A stretch of DNA of 64,000 bases, from the NCBI GenBank assembly GCA_024500155.1, contig CM044868.1, forward strand, positions 38,202,165-38,266,164. Direction: 5' to 3'. A model generated the notes under the pieces. It saw only the letters and a program-made list of their open reading frames with translations, did no database searches and was not told where the DNA came from. The position numbers were made by a program, and so were the translations under genes. Of this stretch, positions 20,315 to 33,354 are shown one piece after another (the stretch's first letter is position 1; every line of letters starts with the position of its first letter). The stretch comes from Chenopodium formosanum (lineage: Eukaryota; Streptophyta; Magnoliopsida; Caryophyllales; Amaranthaceae).

Positions 20315-21183
20315 TAAGTCGTAATTTGATTAATCGAGGTATAGACATGAAAGTATAAGAACTCAACAGGACCTTCCTTCCCCCTCGAATTAGACAAACA
20401 AAGAAGGGGGAGGTCCCATTTAATTCTTTTTTTAATTATCATAATTTTTTATTCGAATTTTTTCCTATAAATGAAAAACGGACCCGTTTTTCGATTTTTT
20501 GAAAAGTGTATTTGGTTATTCAGAACATATATTCCTCGATCATACTTATTGGTCCTTCCTAAATTGTTAAGTTAAAAGAAAGAGAAAGAAGCAATCAATT
20601 AATTTATTGAATGACCAAACAGAAGCTCTATTTTTCTAGATTAAATAGAATCCAAGAAGTTCCATTTGTTCAAGAAATTGACCTCTCTCTTTTTTCAGTT
20701 TGTCCGCTCCTTATACATGTAATACTAAGAAAAAAAGAATCAATCTAAAACGAAAAAGGGTGAAATCTAAAAAAAAGAAAAATTCCGACTAAGTCTTTGA
20801 CGAAGGGAATCAAGACTCGTTACTATTTCGACACACGACAAGTATGTGTAAAAGTCCTTGTCGTGTGTCTAAGACCAGGAAGGCGGATAAATCCCCCTAG
20901 AATCAAATCATTTGGTCCCCTCATTATTCTTTTTGTTATATTCCCCTTTTAGTCTAGTATCGAGTCAAATTTCGATTGGAAAAAAGTAAAAAAGTTTTCT
21001 TCACAATCCAATATATTATTATAACTCAAAATCTTGCTCGTAGATGTAGAAGAAAAGTAGAAAAAAAAAAGAACCTTCTCGTAATTTTTTTTTATTTATT
21101 GATCATCCAAAACTGTCAAAGAATTGAATTGTCAACAAGAATTTTGTTATTGTTACAAGCTTGATCTTGATAAATTCACGAAT
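20315..21183. other. psbJ-petA spacer (plastid) with hairpin
   Basis: This 869-bp spacer separates the convergent psbJ and petA. It contains a perfect 13-bp inverted repeat (GACACACGACAAG at 20830-20842, complement at 20857-20869) and the stem near 20369-20416. The open frame at 20976-21164 is low-complexity. Confidence 0.6.
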
Positions 21184-22147
<964 letters not shown>

Positions 22148-22355
22148 GGTCCAACTGTTGATTTCGAAAATTTCTACAATAAATTTGGTAGGTTGCTAAT
22201 AGAGTTCCCTATCCATCAGTCTGCTATTTACTTTAACTGAAAACTTAATTTAATAAAATAATATTACAGGAATATAGGAGGAACTCCCCACCTTAGACGG
22301 GTAGAAATATAAAGAGGGGGTACAATTGGTAATGCTTTGATTATTGATTATGTAC
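22148..22355. other. Sequence upstream of petA up to the LTR junction
   Basis: These 208 bp should be the petA-cemA spacer. I do not recognise cemA coding sequence. The exact end of plastid homology cannot be fixed without a reference; it is at or before 22355, where the LTR begins. Confidence 0.5.
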
Positions 22356-23090
22356 TGATGCAAGTCTAAGCATGGAGAACTTCGAAGATTTGCTTATCAT
22401 GCATCAAGATAGCTTGTCCCTAAACATTGATTCAAGCCAAGCATTGCATGGACACTTTCTTGGATATCAAAGCAAAGCCACGGTTTGCTTAGTGACTTTT
22501 CTTGGAGTCTAGTTCACTTTCTTGAACTTTCTTGAATTTTCTTTACTTAGATTTTGCTTACAAGTTTTTACCTTTCACTTGAAAGGGTTTTTCTTGGTTC
22601 AAGCATTAGGATCTTTAATCTTTATTTAGTTCTTTAATTTTTATTTATTTATTTAATTGCTTTAAAAATCAGTTAGTTAGCAAAATAAATCAGTTTAGGC
22701 GTGTGCTTGTTCTCCAAGGAGTTTGGTGTATGCTTGTGCGCCAAGGTGCTTGCTCTTCAAGCAAGTTAGAATTCTAGTTTAATTAGGGACTTGTCCTAAT
22801 CTTCCTAGGTAAACTAAGTCTTATAAATAGGGCTGTAAACACACGAATAAATATACATATAGATTAATATTCAGATTATTTCTTAAGTTGCATACTTGAG
22901 TTTTGGTTGATTGCGATCAATTGCTGTTTTGCTTGTTTTAGTTAAAACATTCGTTTGGATTGATTAATTAGGTGGATTCTTAATTGATTAATCTTAGTTT
23001 TTGTTTAATTCTTGGTGGATTTCCTGTATAGAATTAGACTTAAACATATCCCTTATGTTTTGTTGATTTTCGGATCAATAATTCACATCA
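22356..23090 (+). repeat. 5' LTR of element A
   Basis: 735 bp, TGATG...CATCA. It has a TATA box (TATAAATA at 22822-22829) followed by GGGCTGTAAAC. It carries the 28-bp segment present in A, C and E but lacks an 11-bp ATTGAATTAGG-type segment that other copies have. Confidence 0.9.
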
Positions 23091-23092
23091 TC

Positions 23093-23106
23093 TTTGGTAT
23101 CAGAGC
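23093..23106 (+). other. Primer-binding site of element A (tRNA-iMet)
   Basis: TTTGGTATCAGAGC follows the LTR after TC; TGGTATCAGAG complements the 3' end of plant initiator methionine tRNA. Compared with element B, the CAGGTTAC segment that follows the core is missing here. Confidence 0.8.
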
Positions 23107-23374
23107 GCAACTTCGGTAAAAATTAAACTGGGAACAATTGGCTGGGAATTTTTACGTGATTCTTTTTGCATTGAACTCTAAAAACGTCCAGATACCACCA
23201 TATAAAATTTCATAATTTTTAGTTGAGTAACACGTTCTACACAGCCTCAAACGTTTGGTGTTTGTGCACTGATTTGCGGTTGAGAGTCCGGTTTTTGTGT
23301 TGCCTAGTTTTCCTTCAAGATTCGATCTTTTAATCAAGATTTTTGCATGAACTGACTTGGTTTGTGTAGGAATC

Positions 23375-23736
23375 ATGAGTGACGAGGAGGTTCCACAGGT
23401 TCCAAGGGGATTAACCTTAGAACAGGCTCAAAATCTTAGAAGAGATAGGCGAATTGACGAGTTGGCAGCAAGGATGGATGAGATATTAAAAAGGCTTGAT
23501 ACTCTTGCTGGAGATTCTTCAAAGAAAGGGAATTCTAACCCTAATTCTGGTTCAAGTGAGGAAGAACAACCAAGGAGGAACCCAAGGAGGCCACGAAATA
23601 ATTATTCCTCAAGTGATGAATCACCAAGGCCTAGGAGAAGAGACTGACCAAAGGATGATGATAGGAACCTTAGATTAGATCTTCCTTAATTCAATGGGAG
23701 TATGAATGAACCTGAAAAATACTTTGAGTGGATTAG
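23375..23736 (+). pseudogene. Element A gag, N-terminal part
   Basis: Begins MSDEEVPQVPRGLTLEQAQNL. It is the N-terminal gag region, with a charged Ser/Arg-rich linker (RRNPRRPRNNYSSSDESPRP). A CGA-to-TGA stop lies at 23645-23647 and a GAA-to-TAA stop follows within LDLPEFNG. The frame is then split by the solo LTR at 23737 after EYFEWI-type sequence. Confidence 0.85.
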
Positions 23737-24459
23737 TGATGCAAGTCTAAGCATGGAGAACTTTGAAGATTTGCTTATCATGCATCAAGATAGTTTATCC
23801 CTAAACATTGATTCAAGCCAAGCATTGCATGGACACTTTCTTGGATATCAAAGCAAAGCCACGGTTTGCTTAGTGGTTTTTCTTGGAGTCTAGTTCACTT
23901 TCTTGAACTTTCTTGAATTTTCTTTACTTAGATTTTGCTTACAAGTTTTTACCTTTCACTTGAAAGGCTTTTTCTTGGTTCAAGCATTAGGATCTTTAAT
24001 CTTTATTTAGTTCTTTAATTTTTATTTATTTATTTAGTTGCTTTAAAAATCAGTTAGTTAGCAAAATAAATCAGTTTGGTGTATGCTTGTGCGTCAAGGT
24101 GCTTGCTCTTCAAGCAAGTTAGAATTCTAGTTTAATTAGGATTGAATTAGGGACTTGTCCTAATCTTCCTAGGTAAACTAAGTCTTATAAATAGGGCTGT
24201 AAACACACGAATAAACATATACATAGATTAATATTCAGATTATTTCTTAAGTTGCATACTTGAGTTTTGGTTGATTGCGATCAATTGCTGTTTTGCTTGT
24301 TTTAGTTAAAACATTCGTTTGGATTGATTAATTAGGTGGATTCTTAATTGATTAATCTTAGTTTTTGTTTAATTCTTGGTGAATTTCCTGTATAGAATTA
24401 GACTTAAACATATCCCTTGTGTTTTGTTAATTTTCGGATCAATAATTCACATCAATTAG
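23732..24459 (+). mobile_element. Solo LTR (family A) inside element A gag
   Basis: A 718-bp family A LTR (23737-24454) in plus orientation, flanked by the TSD ATTAG (23732-23736 and 24455-24459). The uninterrupted gag of B and E reads across the same ATTAG. It lacks the 28-bp segment and so groups with the LTRs of B. It arose by insertion and later LTR-LTR recombination. Confidence 0.93.
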
Positions 24460-27245
24460 AAGGGCCGAGACACTTTTTGATTACAAGGAGTATGATGAAA
24501 GGAAAAGATGCAAATTGGCTGAATTAAAACTGACCGGTTATGCTAGTCTTTGGTATGATAATCTAAAGAAGAAAAGGCATAAGGAGGGGCGTGCAAGAAT
24601 CTCAACTTGGGAACAACTCAAGAAGCACATGAAAAAAAGGTTCGTACCTAGTGATTATATTCAAGATGTTTATCTTAAGATGCAACTTTTTAAACAAAAT
24701 TCTATGACTGTTGAGAATTATATTAGTGAATTTGAAAACTTATGCATGCTATGTGGCTTAGAAGAGATTGTTGAGCATAAGATTGCTAGATTTATTTCGG
24801 GGTTGAATGATAATATTGCTGAAAAAGTTGAATTGCAACAATATTGGTCCTTTGAGGATGTTTGCAAGGTAGCTTTGAAAGTTGAAAAACAGATAAAGGG
24901 GAAGAAAGGGACGTACACTAAGCCCTTTGTAAAAGGTTTCACTAAACCTTTTGAGAAGAACAGCTTGGAGAAAAGTGGTTCTAGTTCGAACTACAAGGAG
25001 ACTAAATCAAAGTTTGAAGCTCCTAAAAAGCTTGTTGAAGATAGGAAGTGCTTCAAGTGTGGTAGTGTTGGTGACATTGCAACTAATTGTCCATCAAAAA
25101 GAGTAATGACTGCTCAAGAGTGGGAACAAGAACAAGCTAAGTGTGAGCAAGGTAGTGACTATGAAGAAAAGAACGAAGAGGAAAACTTTGAAGAAGAGGA
25201 GGGGCATATTGACGAAATTGATCCCGAGACTCATGGTCAAAGGAGGGCACTACACTCTAAAACTGTACCTATGGAAAACAATCAAAGGGAGAAAATCTTT
25301 CTTACAAGGTGCAAGGTAGAAGATAGGTTGTGTGATATGATCATAGACACGGGGAGTTGCACTAATGTGGTATCTACTACTTTGGTAGACAAATTGAAGT
25401 GGCCAACTACTGAACATCCAAGCCCTTATAAGCTTCATTGGCTTAATAATTCGAGTGATGTTAAGGTAACTAAACAAGCCTTAATCTCCTTTTCAATTGG
25501 TAAATTTCATGATAAAGTTTTGTGTGATGTTTGTCCTATGGATGCTTGTCATATACTATTAGGCCGTCCTTGGCAATATGATAGATTTGTGAAGTTTGAT
25601 GGAAGGACTAATGTGTATGTTGTGAGAAAAGGAGAAAAAGAGAGACCGGTTGCTTTAAAACCTTTGATAAGCAACAAGTCTTCTAATGTTACCTCTAATT
25701 CGAAGAGTTCTTATTTGATTAGTGAGAGGGAATTAGAAAAAGAAATTTGCAGCAACAATGTGGTATATATACTTGTTTCTAATGAGATTCGAATTGATCA
25801 AGATAAACAAGCAAAGAGGCCGTATGAATTGGAATCTGTTTTAGAAGAATTCAAGGATGTCTTTCCTAAGGAATTACCTCCGGGACTACCTCCTATTCGT
25901 GGGATAGAGCATCAAATTGACTTTATTCCGGGAGCATCATTACCTAATAAGGCAGCCTATAGAAGTAATCCGGAAGAAACAAAGGAGATGCAAAGGCAAA
26001 TTGAAGAGCTTATGGCTAGAGGATACGTGAGGGAAAGTATGAGCCCTTTTGTTGTGCCTACTTTAATTGTAAGAAAGATGGGAGTTGGCGCATGTGTATT
26101 GATAGTAGGAGTGTGAATAACATCACTATCAAATACCGATTTCCTATTCCAAGATTAGATGATCTACTTGATTAACTACATGGTTCAAAGTTGTTTTCTA
26201 AGATTGATCTTATGAGTGGTTATCATCAAATTCGAATAAGAGAAGGAGATGAGTGGAAAACAACATTCAAGACTAATTTGGGTTGTATGAATGGTTGGTG
26301 ATGCCGTTTGGACTCACTAATGCACCTAGCACTTTCATGAGGTTGATGCATGAGGTACTTAAACCTTTCCTTGGCAAGTTTGTTGTTGTTTATTGAGATG
26401 ATATTCTGATATACTCTAAAAATTTGCATGATCATTTAAATCATCTAACAAGTGTGTTTGAAGTGTTAAGAGAGAAGAAACTCTATGCTAAGCTTGAAAA
26501 ATGCTACTTCTTAGTGCCTAGTGTTACTTTTCTTGGTTATGTTGTATCAAAAGATGGAGTTTCAGTTAATCATTCGAAAGTAGAGGCTATCAAAACTTGG
26601 CCTATTCCTACTAATATGAGTGAAGTAAGGTCTTTTCATGGTCTAGCTTCGTTCTATAGAAGATTTGTCAAGAATTTCTCAAGTATTGTGGCGCCTATGA
26701 CCGAATGTTTGAAGAAGGACCAGGGTAAATTCGAATGGATAAAAGAAGCTCAAAGTGCATTTGAGTTGGTTAAAAAGAAGCTATGTGAAGCACCTATACT
26801 TGCGTTACCAGATTTCTCAAGTCCTTTTGAAGTTGAAACCGATGCTAGTGGAGTTGGAATTGGAGAAATTTTACTCCAAAAGAAGAGGCCTATTGCATAT
26901 TTCAGTGAGAAATTGGGAGGAGCTCGATTGAACTATTCTACTTATGATAAAGAGTTCTATGCCATTGTTAGAGCTTTAGATCATTGGAGCCATTATCTCC
27001 GACCTAATCACTTTGTGTTGCATTCTGATCATGAAGCATTGAAGTACATACATGGACAACAAAAGCTCAATCCTAGACATGCTACGTGGGTTGAATTTTT
27101 ACAATCATTTAATTTTTCTTCAAGGTACAAAGAAGGGAAATCGAATGTTGTGGCTGATGCATTATCTAGAAGATACACTTTGATTGGAATTCTAAATAGC
27201 AAGCTACTTGGTTTTGAATTGATCAAAGAATACTACAAAGGTGAT
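24460..27245 (+). pseudogene. Element A gag-PR-RT-RNase H part
   Basis: Continues gag (TGYASLWYDNLKKKRHKEG), a zinc knuckle in which the histidine is replaced (CFKCGSVGDIATNC; GHIATNC in B and E), protease (DMIIDTGSCTNVVS), RT and the start of RNase H (VETDASGVGIG). A 4-bp loss near 26069 shifts the frame. Stops follow at about 26172 (GAA-to-TAA) and in the catalytic YLDD box, which reads Y-stop-D-D at about 26393-26401. Element B interrupts at 27245. Not functional. Confidence 0.88.
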
Positions 27246-27964
27246 TGATGCAAGTCTAAGCATGGAGAACCTCGAAGATTTGCTTATCATGCATCAAGAT
27301 AGCTTGTCCCTAAACATTGATTCAAGCCAAGCATTGCATGGACACTTTCTTGGATATCAAAGCAAAGCCACGGTTTGCTTAGTGGTTTTTCTTGGAGTCT
27401 AGTTCACTTTCTTGAACTTTCTTGAATTTTCTTTACTTAGATTTTGCTTACAAGTTTTTACCTTTCACTTGAAAGGGTTTTTCTTGGTTCAAGCATTAGG
27501 ATCTTTAATCTTTATTTAGTTCTTTAATTTTTATTTATTTATTTAGTTGCTTTAAAAATCAGTTAGTTAGCAAAATAAATCAGTTTGGTGTATGCTTGTG
27601 CGCCAAGGTGCTTGCTCTTCAAGCAAGTTAGAATTCTAGTTTAATTAGGATTGAATTAGGGACTTGTCCTAATCTTCCTAGGTAAACTAAGTCTTATAAA
27701 TAGGGCTGTAAACACACGAATAAATATACATATAGATTAATATTCAGATTTATTTCTTAAGTTGCATACTAGAGTTTTGGTTGATTGCGATCAATTGCTG
27801 TTTTGCTTGTTTTAGTTAAAACATTCGTTTGGATTGATTAATTAGGTGGATTCTTAATTGATTAATCTTAGTTTTTGTTTAATTCTTGGTGGATTTCCTG
27901 TATAGAATTAGACTTAAACATATCCCTTGTGTTTTGTTGATTTTCGGATCAATAATTCACATCA
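27246..27964 (+). repeat. 5' LTR of element B
   Basis: 719 bp, TGATG...CATCA, lacks the 28-bp segment found in A, C and E. TATA box TATAAATA is conserved. Confidence 0.9.
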
Positions 27965-28256
27965 TCTTTGGTATCAGAGCCAGGTTACGCAACTTCGGAA
28001 AACATTAAACTGGGAACAATTGGCAAGGAATTTTTGCGTGATTCTTTTTGCATTGAACTCTAAAAACGTCCAGCTATCACCATATAAAATTTCATAATTT
28101 TTAGTTGAGTAACGCGTTCTACACAGCCTCAAACATTTGGTGTTTGTGCACTGATTTGCGGATGGGAGTCCGGTTTTTGTGTTGCCTAGTTTTCCTTCAA
28201 GATTCGATCTTTTAATCAAGATTTTTGCATGAACTGACTTGGTTTGTGTAGGAATC

Positions 28257-31200
28257 ATGAGTGACGAGGAGGTTCCACAGGTTCCAAGGGGATTAACCTT
28301 AGAACAGGCTCAAAATCTTAGAAGAGATAGGCGAATTGACGAGTTGGCAGCAAGGATGGATGAGATATTAAAAAGGCTTGATACTCTTGCTGGAGATTCT
28401 TCAAGGAAAGGGAATTCTAACCCTAATTCTGGTTCAAGTGAGGAAGAACAACCAAGGAGGAACCCAAGGAGGCCACGAAATAATTATTCCTCAAGTGATG
28501 AATCACCAAGGCCTAGGAGGAGAGATCGACCAAAGGATGATGATAGGAACCTTAGATTAGATCTTCCCGAATTCAATGGGAGTATGAATGAACCTGAAAA
28601 ATACTTTGAGTGGATTAGAAGGCCCGAGACACTCTTTGATTACAAGGAGTATGATGAAAGGAAAAGATGCACATTGGCTGAATTAAAACTGACCGGTTAT
28701 GTTAGTCTTTGGTATGATAATCTAAAGAAGAAGAGGCATAAGGAGGGGCGTGCAAGAATCTCAACTTGGGAACAACTCAAGAAGCACATGAAAAAAAGGT
28801 TCGTACCTAGTGATTATATTCAAGATGTTTATCTTAAGATGCAACTTTTTAAACAAAATTCTATGACTGTTGAGAATTATATTGGTGAATTTGAAAAGTT
28901 ATGCATGCTATGTGGCTTAGAAGAGATTGTTGAGCATAAGATTGCTAGATTTATTTCGGGGTTGAATGATAATATTGCTGAAAAAGTTTAATTGCAACAA
29001 TATTGGTCCTTTGAGGATGTTTGCAAGGTAGCTTTGAAAGTTGAAAAACAGATAAAGGGGAAGAAAGGGACGTACACTAAGCCCTTTGTAAAAGGTTTCA
29101 CTAAGCCTTTTGAGAAGAACAGCTTGGAGAAAAGTGGTTCTAGTTCAAACTACAAGGAGACTAAATCAAAGTTTGAAGCTCCTAAAAAGCTTGTTGAAGA
29201 TAGGAAGTGCTTCAAGTGTGGTAGTGTTGGTCACATTGCAACTAATTGTCCATCAAAAAGAGTAATGACTGCTCAAGAGTGGGAACAAGAACAAGCTAAG
29301 TGTGAGCAAGGTAGTGACTATGAAGAAAAGAACGAAGAGGAAAACTTTGAAGAAGAGGAAGGGCATATTGACGAAATTAATCCCGAGACTCATGGTCAAA
29401 GTTTGGTTCTAAGAAGGGCACTACACTCTAAAACCGTGCCTATGGAAAACAATCAAAGGGAGAAAATCTTTCTTACAAGGTGCAAGGTAGAAGATAGGTT
29501 GTGTGATATGATCATAGACACGGGGAGTTGCACTAATGTGGTATCTACTACTTTGGTAGACAAATTGAAGTGGCCAACTACTAAACATCCAAGCCCTTAT
29601 AAGCTTCATTGGCTTAATAATTCGAGTGATGTTAAGGTAACTAAACAAGTCTTAATCTCCTTTTCAATTGGTAAATTTCATGATAAAGTTTTGTGTGATG
29701 TTTGTCCTATGGATTCTTGTCATATACTATTAGGGGCCGTCCTTGGCAATATGATAGATTTGTGAAGTTTGATGGAAGGACTAATGTGTATGTTGTGAGA
29801 AAAGGAGAAAAAGAGAGACCGGTTGCTTTAAAACCTTTGATAAGCAACAAGCCTTCTAATGTTACCTCTAATTCGAAGAGTTCTTATTTGATTAGTGAGA
29901 GGGAATTAGAAAAAGAAATTTGCAGCAACAATGTGGTATATATACTTGTTTCTAATGAGATTCGAATTGATCAAGATAAACAAGCAAAGAGGCCGTATGA
30001 ATTGGAATCTGTTTTAGAAGAATTCAAGGATGTCTTTCCTAAGGAATTACCTCCGGGACTACCTCCTATTCGTGGGATAGAGCATCAAATTGAATTGATT
30101 CCGGGAGCACCATTACCTAATAAGGCAGCCTATAGAAGTAATCCGGAAGAAACAAAGGAGATGCAAAGGCAAATTGAAGAGCTTATGACTAGAGGATATG
30201 TGAGGGAAAGTATGAGCCCTTGTGCTGTGCCTACTTTACTTGTCCCAAAGAAAGATGGGAGTTGGCGCATGTGTATTGATAGTAGGAGTGTGAATAACAT
30301 CACTATCAAATACCGATTTCCTATTCCAAGGTTAGATGATCTACTTGATGAACTACATGGTTCAATGTTGTTTTCTAAGATTGATCTTATGAGTGGTTAT
30401 CATCAAATTTGAATGAGAGAAGGAGATGAGTGGAAAACAACATTAAAGACTAAGTTAGGGTTGTATGAATGGTTGGTGATGCCGTTTGGACTCACTAATG
30501 CACCTAGCACTTTCATGAGGTTGATGCATGAGGTACTTAAACCTTTCCTTGGCAAGTTTGTTGTTGTTTATTTAGATGATATTCTGATATACTCTAAAAA
30601 TTTGCATGATCATTTAAATCATCTAACAAGTGTGTTTGAAGTGTTAAGAGAGAAGAAACTCTATGCTAAGCTTGAAAAATGCTACTTCTTAGTGCCTAGT
30701 GTTACTTTTCTTGGTTATGTTGTATCAAAGGATGGTGTTTCAGTTGATCATTCGAAAGTAGAGGCTATTAAAACTTGGCCTATTCCTACTAATGTGAGTG
30801 ATCGAGATACAAAGTTCATGAGTTTAGTTTTGAAGTCTTTATGGAAGCTTGTGGGAACTAAATTGCTCTTTAGTACATCTTACCATCCACAAACTGATGG
30901 ACAAACCGAGGTTACTAATCGTACTCTTGGTACGCTTTTGCGTGGGTTAGTGAGTAAGACACAAAAGGATTGGGACATCAAGTTAGCTCATGCGGAGTTT
31001 GCTTATAATAGATCACCTACATATGCTACCAAACATAGTCCTTTTGAGGTAGTCTATGGAGTCAATCCGAAACTTCCAATTGATCTTGTTCCATTGCCTA
31101 AGGGTGAGTTAATTCAGAAAGATGCCGAGTCTAAGTTGAAGAGTATGTTGAAATTACATGCTCAAGTTCGAACAAGAATAGAGAAAGTAAATGACATGTA

Positions 31201-31645
31201 CAAAGCTAGAGCAAACAAGCATAGAAAGCAACAAGGTTACAATGTTGGAGACTTGGTATGGTTACATTTGAGAAAGGAAAGATTTCCAGGAAAACGCAAG
31301 AATAAGTTGATGCCTAGAAGTGAAGGTCCTTTCAAGATTATTGAGAAGATCAATGACAATGCTTATAAGTTAGAACTTCCGGGAGAATATGGAGTTAGTG
31401 CTACATTCAATGTTGGCGATTTGGCTAAGTATATTCCTGATGAGGAACTTCGAGATTTGAGGACAAATTCTTTCGAAGAAGAGGAGGATGATGCAAGTCT
31501 AAGCATGGAGAACTTCGAAGATTTGCTTATCATGCATCAAGATAGCTTGTCCCTAAACATTGATTCAAGCCAAGCATTGCATGGACACTTTCTTGGATAT
31601 CAAAGCAAAGCCACAGTTTGCTTAGTGGTTTTTCTTGGAGGCTAG
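28257..31645 (+). pseudogene. Element B gag-pol, broken and internally deleted
   Basis: Starts MSDEEVPQVPRG at 28257. A GAA-to-TAA stop lies at 28989-28991. Zinc knuckle CFKCGSVGHIATNC and protease IIDTGSC are intact. Two extra G near 29733 shift the frame. RT has a CGA-to-TGA stop at 30410-30412 and an intact YLDD. At about 30795-30801 the frame jumps from the end of RT directly to integrase SDRDTKFM, so RNase H and the integrase N-terminus are gone. The frame then continues into the 3' LTR to 31645. Confidence 0.9.
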
Positions 31646-32207
31646 TTCACTTTCTTGAACTTTCTTGAATTTTCTTTACTTAGATTTTGCTTACAAGTTT
31701 TTACCTTTCACTTGAAAGGGTTTTTCTTGGTTCAAGCATTAGGATCTTTAATCTTTATTTAGTTCTTTAATTTTTATTTATTTATTTAGTTGCTTTAAAA
31801 ATCACTTAGTTAGCAAAATAAATCAGTTTGGTGTATGCTTGTGCGCCAAGGTGCTTGCTCTTCAAGCAAGTTAGAATTCTAGTTTAATTAGGATTGAATT
31901 AGGGACTTGTCCTAATCTTCCTAGGTAAACTAAGTCTTATAAATAGGGCTGTAAACACACGAATAAATATACGTATAGATTAATATTCAGATTTATTTCT
32001 TCAGTTGCATACTTGAGTTTTGGTTGATTGCGATCAATTGCTGTTTTGCTTGTTTTAGTTAAAACATTCGTTTGTATTGATTAATTAGGTGGATTCTTAA
32101 TTGATTAATCTTAGTTTTTGTTTAATTCTTGGTGGATTTCCTGTATAGAATTAGACTTAAACATATCCCTTGTGTTTTGTTGATTTTCGGATCAATAATT
32201 CACATTA
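31489..32207 (+). repeat. 3' LTR of element B
   Basis: 719 bp, starts TGATGCAAG, ends CACATTA where CACATCA is expected (C-to-T). Preceded by a purine-rich tract GAAGAAGAGGAGGA, the polypurine tract. Confidence 0.9.
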
Positions 32208-32212
32208 GTGAT

Positions 32213-32589
32213 GATGATTTTGCTACATTGATTGAAGAGTGTTCTAAAGGAGCCGTGGGTTCTTATTTGCAGCAAGATGGTTTTCTTTTCAAAGGAAATC
32301 GACTTTGTCTTCCTAAGTGTTCTATTAGAGAGCTAGTTGTTAGAGAAGCTCATGGGGGAGGAATTGCTGGTCACTTTGGCATTACAAAGACCTTGAGTAT
32401 GTTACAAGAACACTTCTATTGGCCTAAGATGCTCACGGATGTGCAACTAGTTATTTCTAGGTGTGCAACTTGTCAAAAAGCGAAGGCTACTTCTCATCAA
32501 GGCTTGTATACTCCTTTACCTATTCCAGATTCACCTTGGGAAGATATTTCTATGGATTTTATTGTGGGATTGCCGAGAACACAACGGGG
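32213..32589 (+). pseudogene. Element A integrase, N-terminal zinc domain
   Basis: Continues the A reading frame after element B: FATLIEECSKG..., then the HHCC zinc domain (VREAHGGGIAGHFGITKT...CATCQKAK), then SMDFIVGLPRTQRGK with the first catalytic Asp. Interrupted by solo LTR C. Confidence 0.85.
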
Positions 32590-33354
32590 GAAAGTGATGT
32601 GAATTATTGATCCGAAAATCAACAAAACACAAGGGATATGTTTAAGTCTAATTCTATACAGGAAATCCACCAAGAATTAAACAAAAACTAAGATTAATCA
32701 ATTAAGAATCCACCTAATTAATCAATCTAAACAAATGTTTTAACTAAAACAAGCAAAACAGCAATTGATCGCAATCAACCAAAACTCAAGTATGCAACTT
32801 AAGAAATAAATCTGAATATTAATCTATGTATATCTATTCATGTGTTTACAGCCCTATTTATAAGACTTAGTTTACCTAGGAAGATTAGGACAAGTCCCTA
32901 ATTCAATCCTAATTAAACTAGAATTCTAACTTGCTTGAAGAGCAAGCACCTTGGAGCACAAGCATACACCAAACTCCTTGGAGAACAAGCACACGCCTAA
33001 ACTGATTTATTTTGCTAACTAACTGATTTTTAAAGCAACTAAATAAATAAATAAAAATTAAAGAACTAAATAAAGATTAAAGATCCTAATGCTTGAACCA
33101 AGAAAAACCCTTTCAAGTGAAAGGTAAAAACTTGTAAGCAAAATCTAAGTAAAGAAAATTCATGAAAATTCAAGAAAGTTCAAGAAAGTATACTAGACTC
33201 CAAGAAAAACCACTAAGCAAACCGTGGCTTTGCTTTGATATCCAAGAAAATGTCCATGCAATGCTTGGCTTGAATCAATGTTTAGGGATAAACTATCTTG
33301 ATGCATGATAAGCAAATCTTCGAAGTTCTCCATGCTTAGACTTGCATCAGAAAG
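32590..33354 (-). mobile_element. Solo LTR C (family A, inverted) in element A integrase
   Basis: A 755-bp LTR (32595-33349) in minus orientation, with TSD GAAAG at 32590-32594 and 33350-33354. It contains the 28-bp segment like E and A. The host frame reads QRGKDSIMVVVD across the target. Confidence 0.92.

Larger units (their letters stand above)
27241..32212 (+). mobile_element. Element B: family A copy with internal deletion
   Basis: Spans 27246-32207 with TSD GTGAT at 27241-27245 and 32208-32212. LTRs are 719 bp each (27246-27964; 31489-32207). The last two bases of the 3' LTR are TA, not CA. PBS TGGTATCAGAGCCAGG follows the 5' LTR. About 1.2 kb between RT and integrase is deleted, so it is shorter than element E (6.15 kb). 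Inserted into the RNase H-integrase region of A. Confidence 0.92.
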
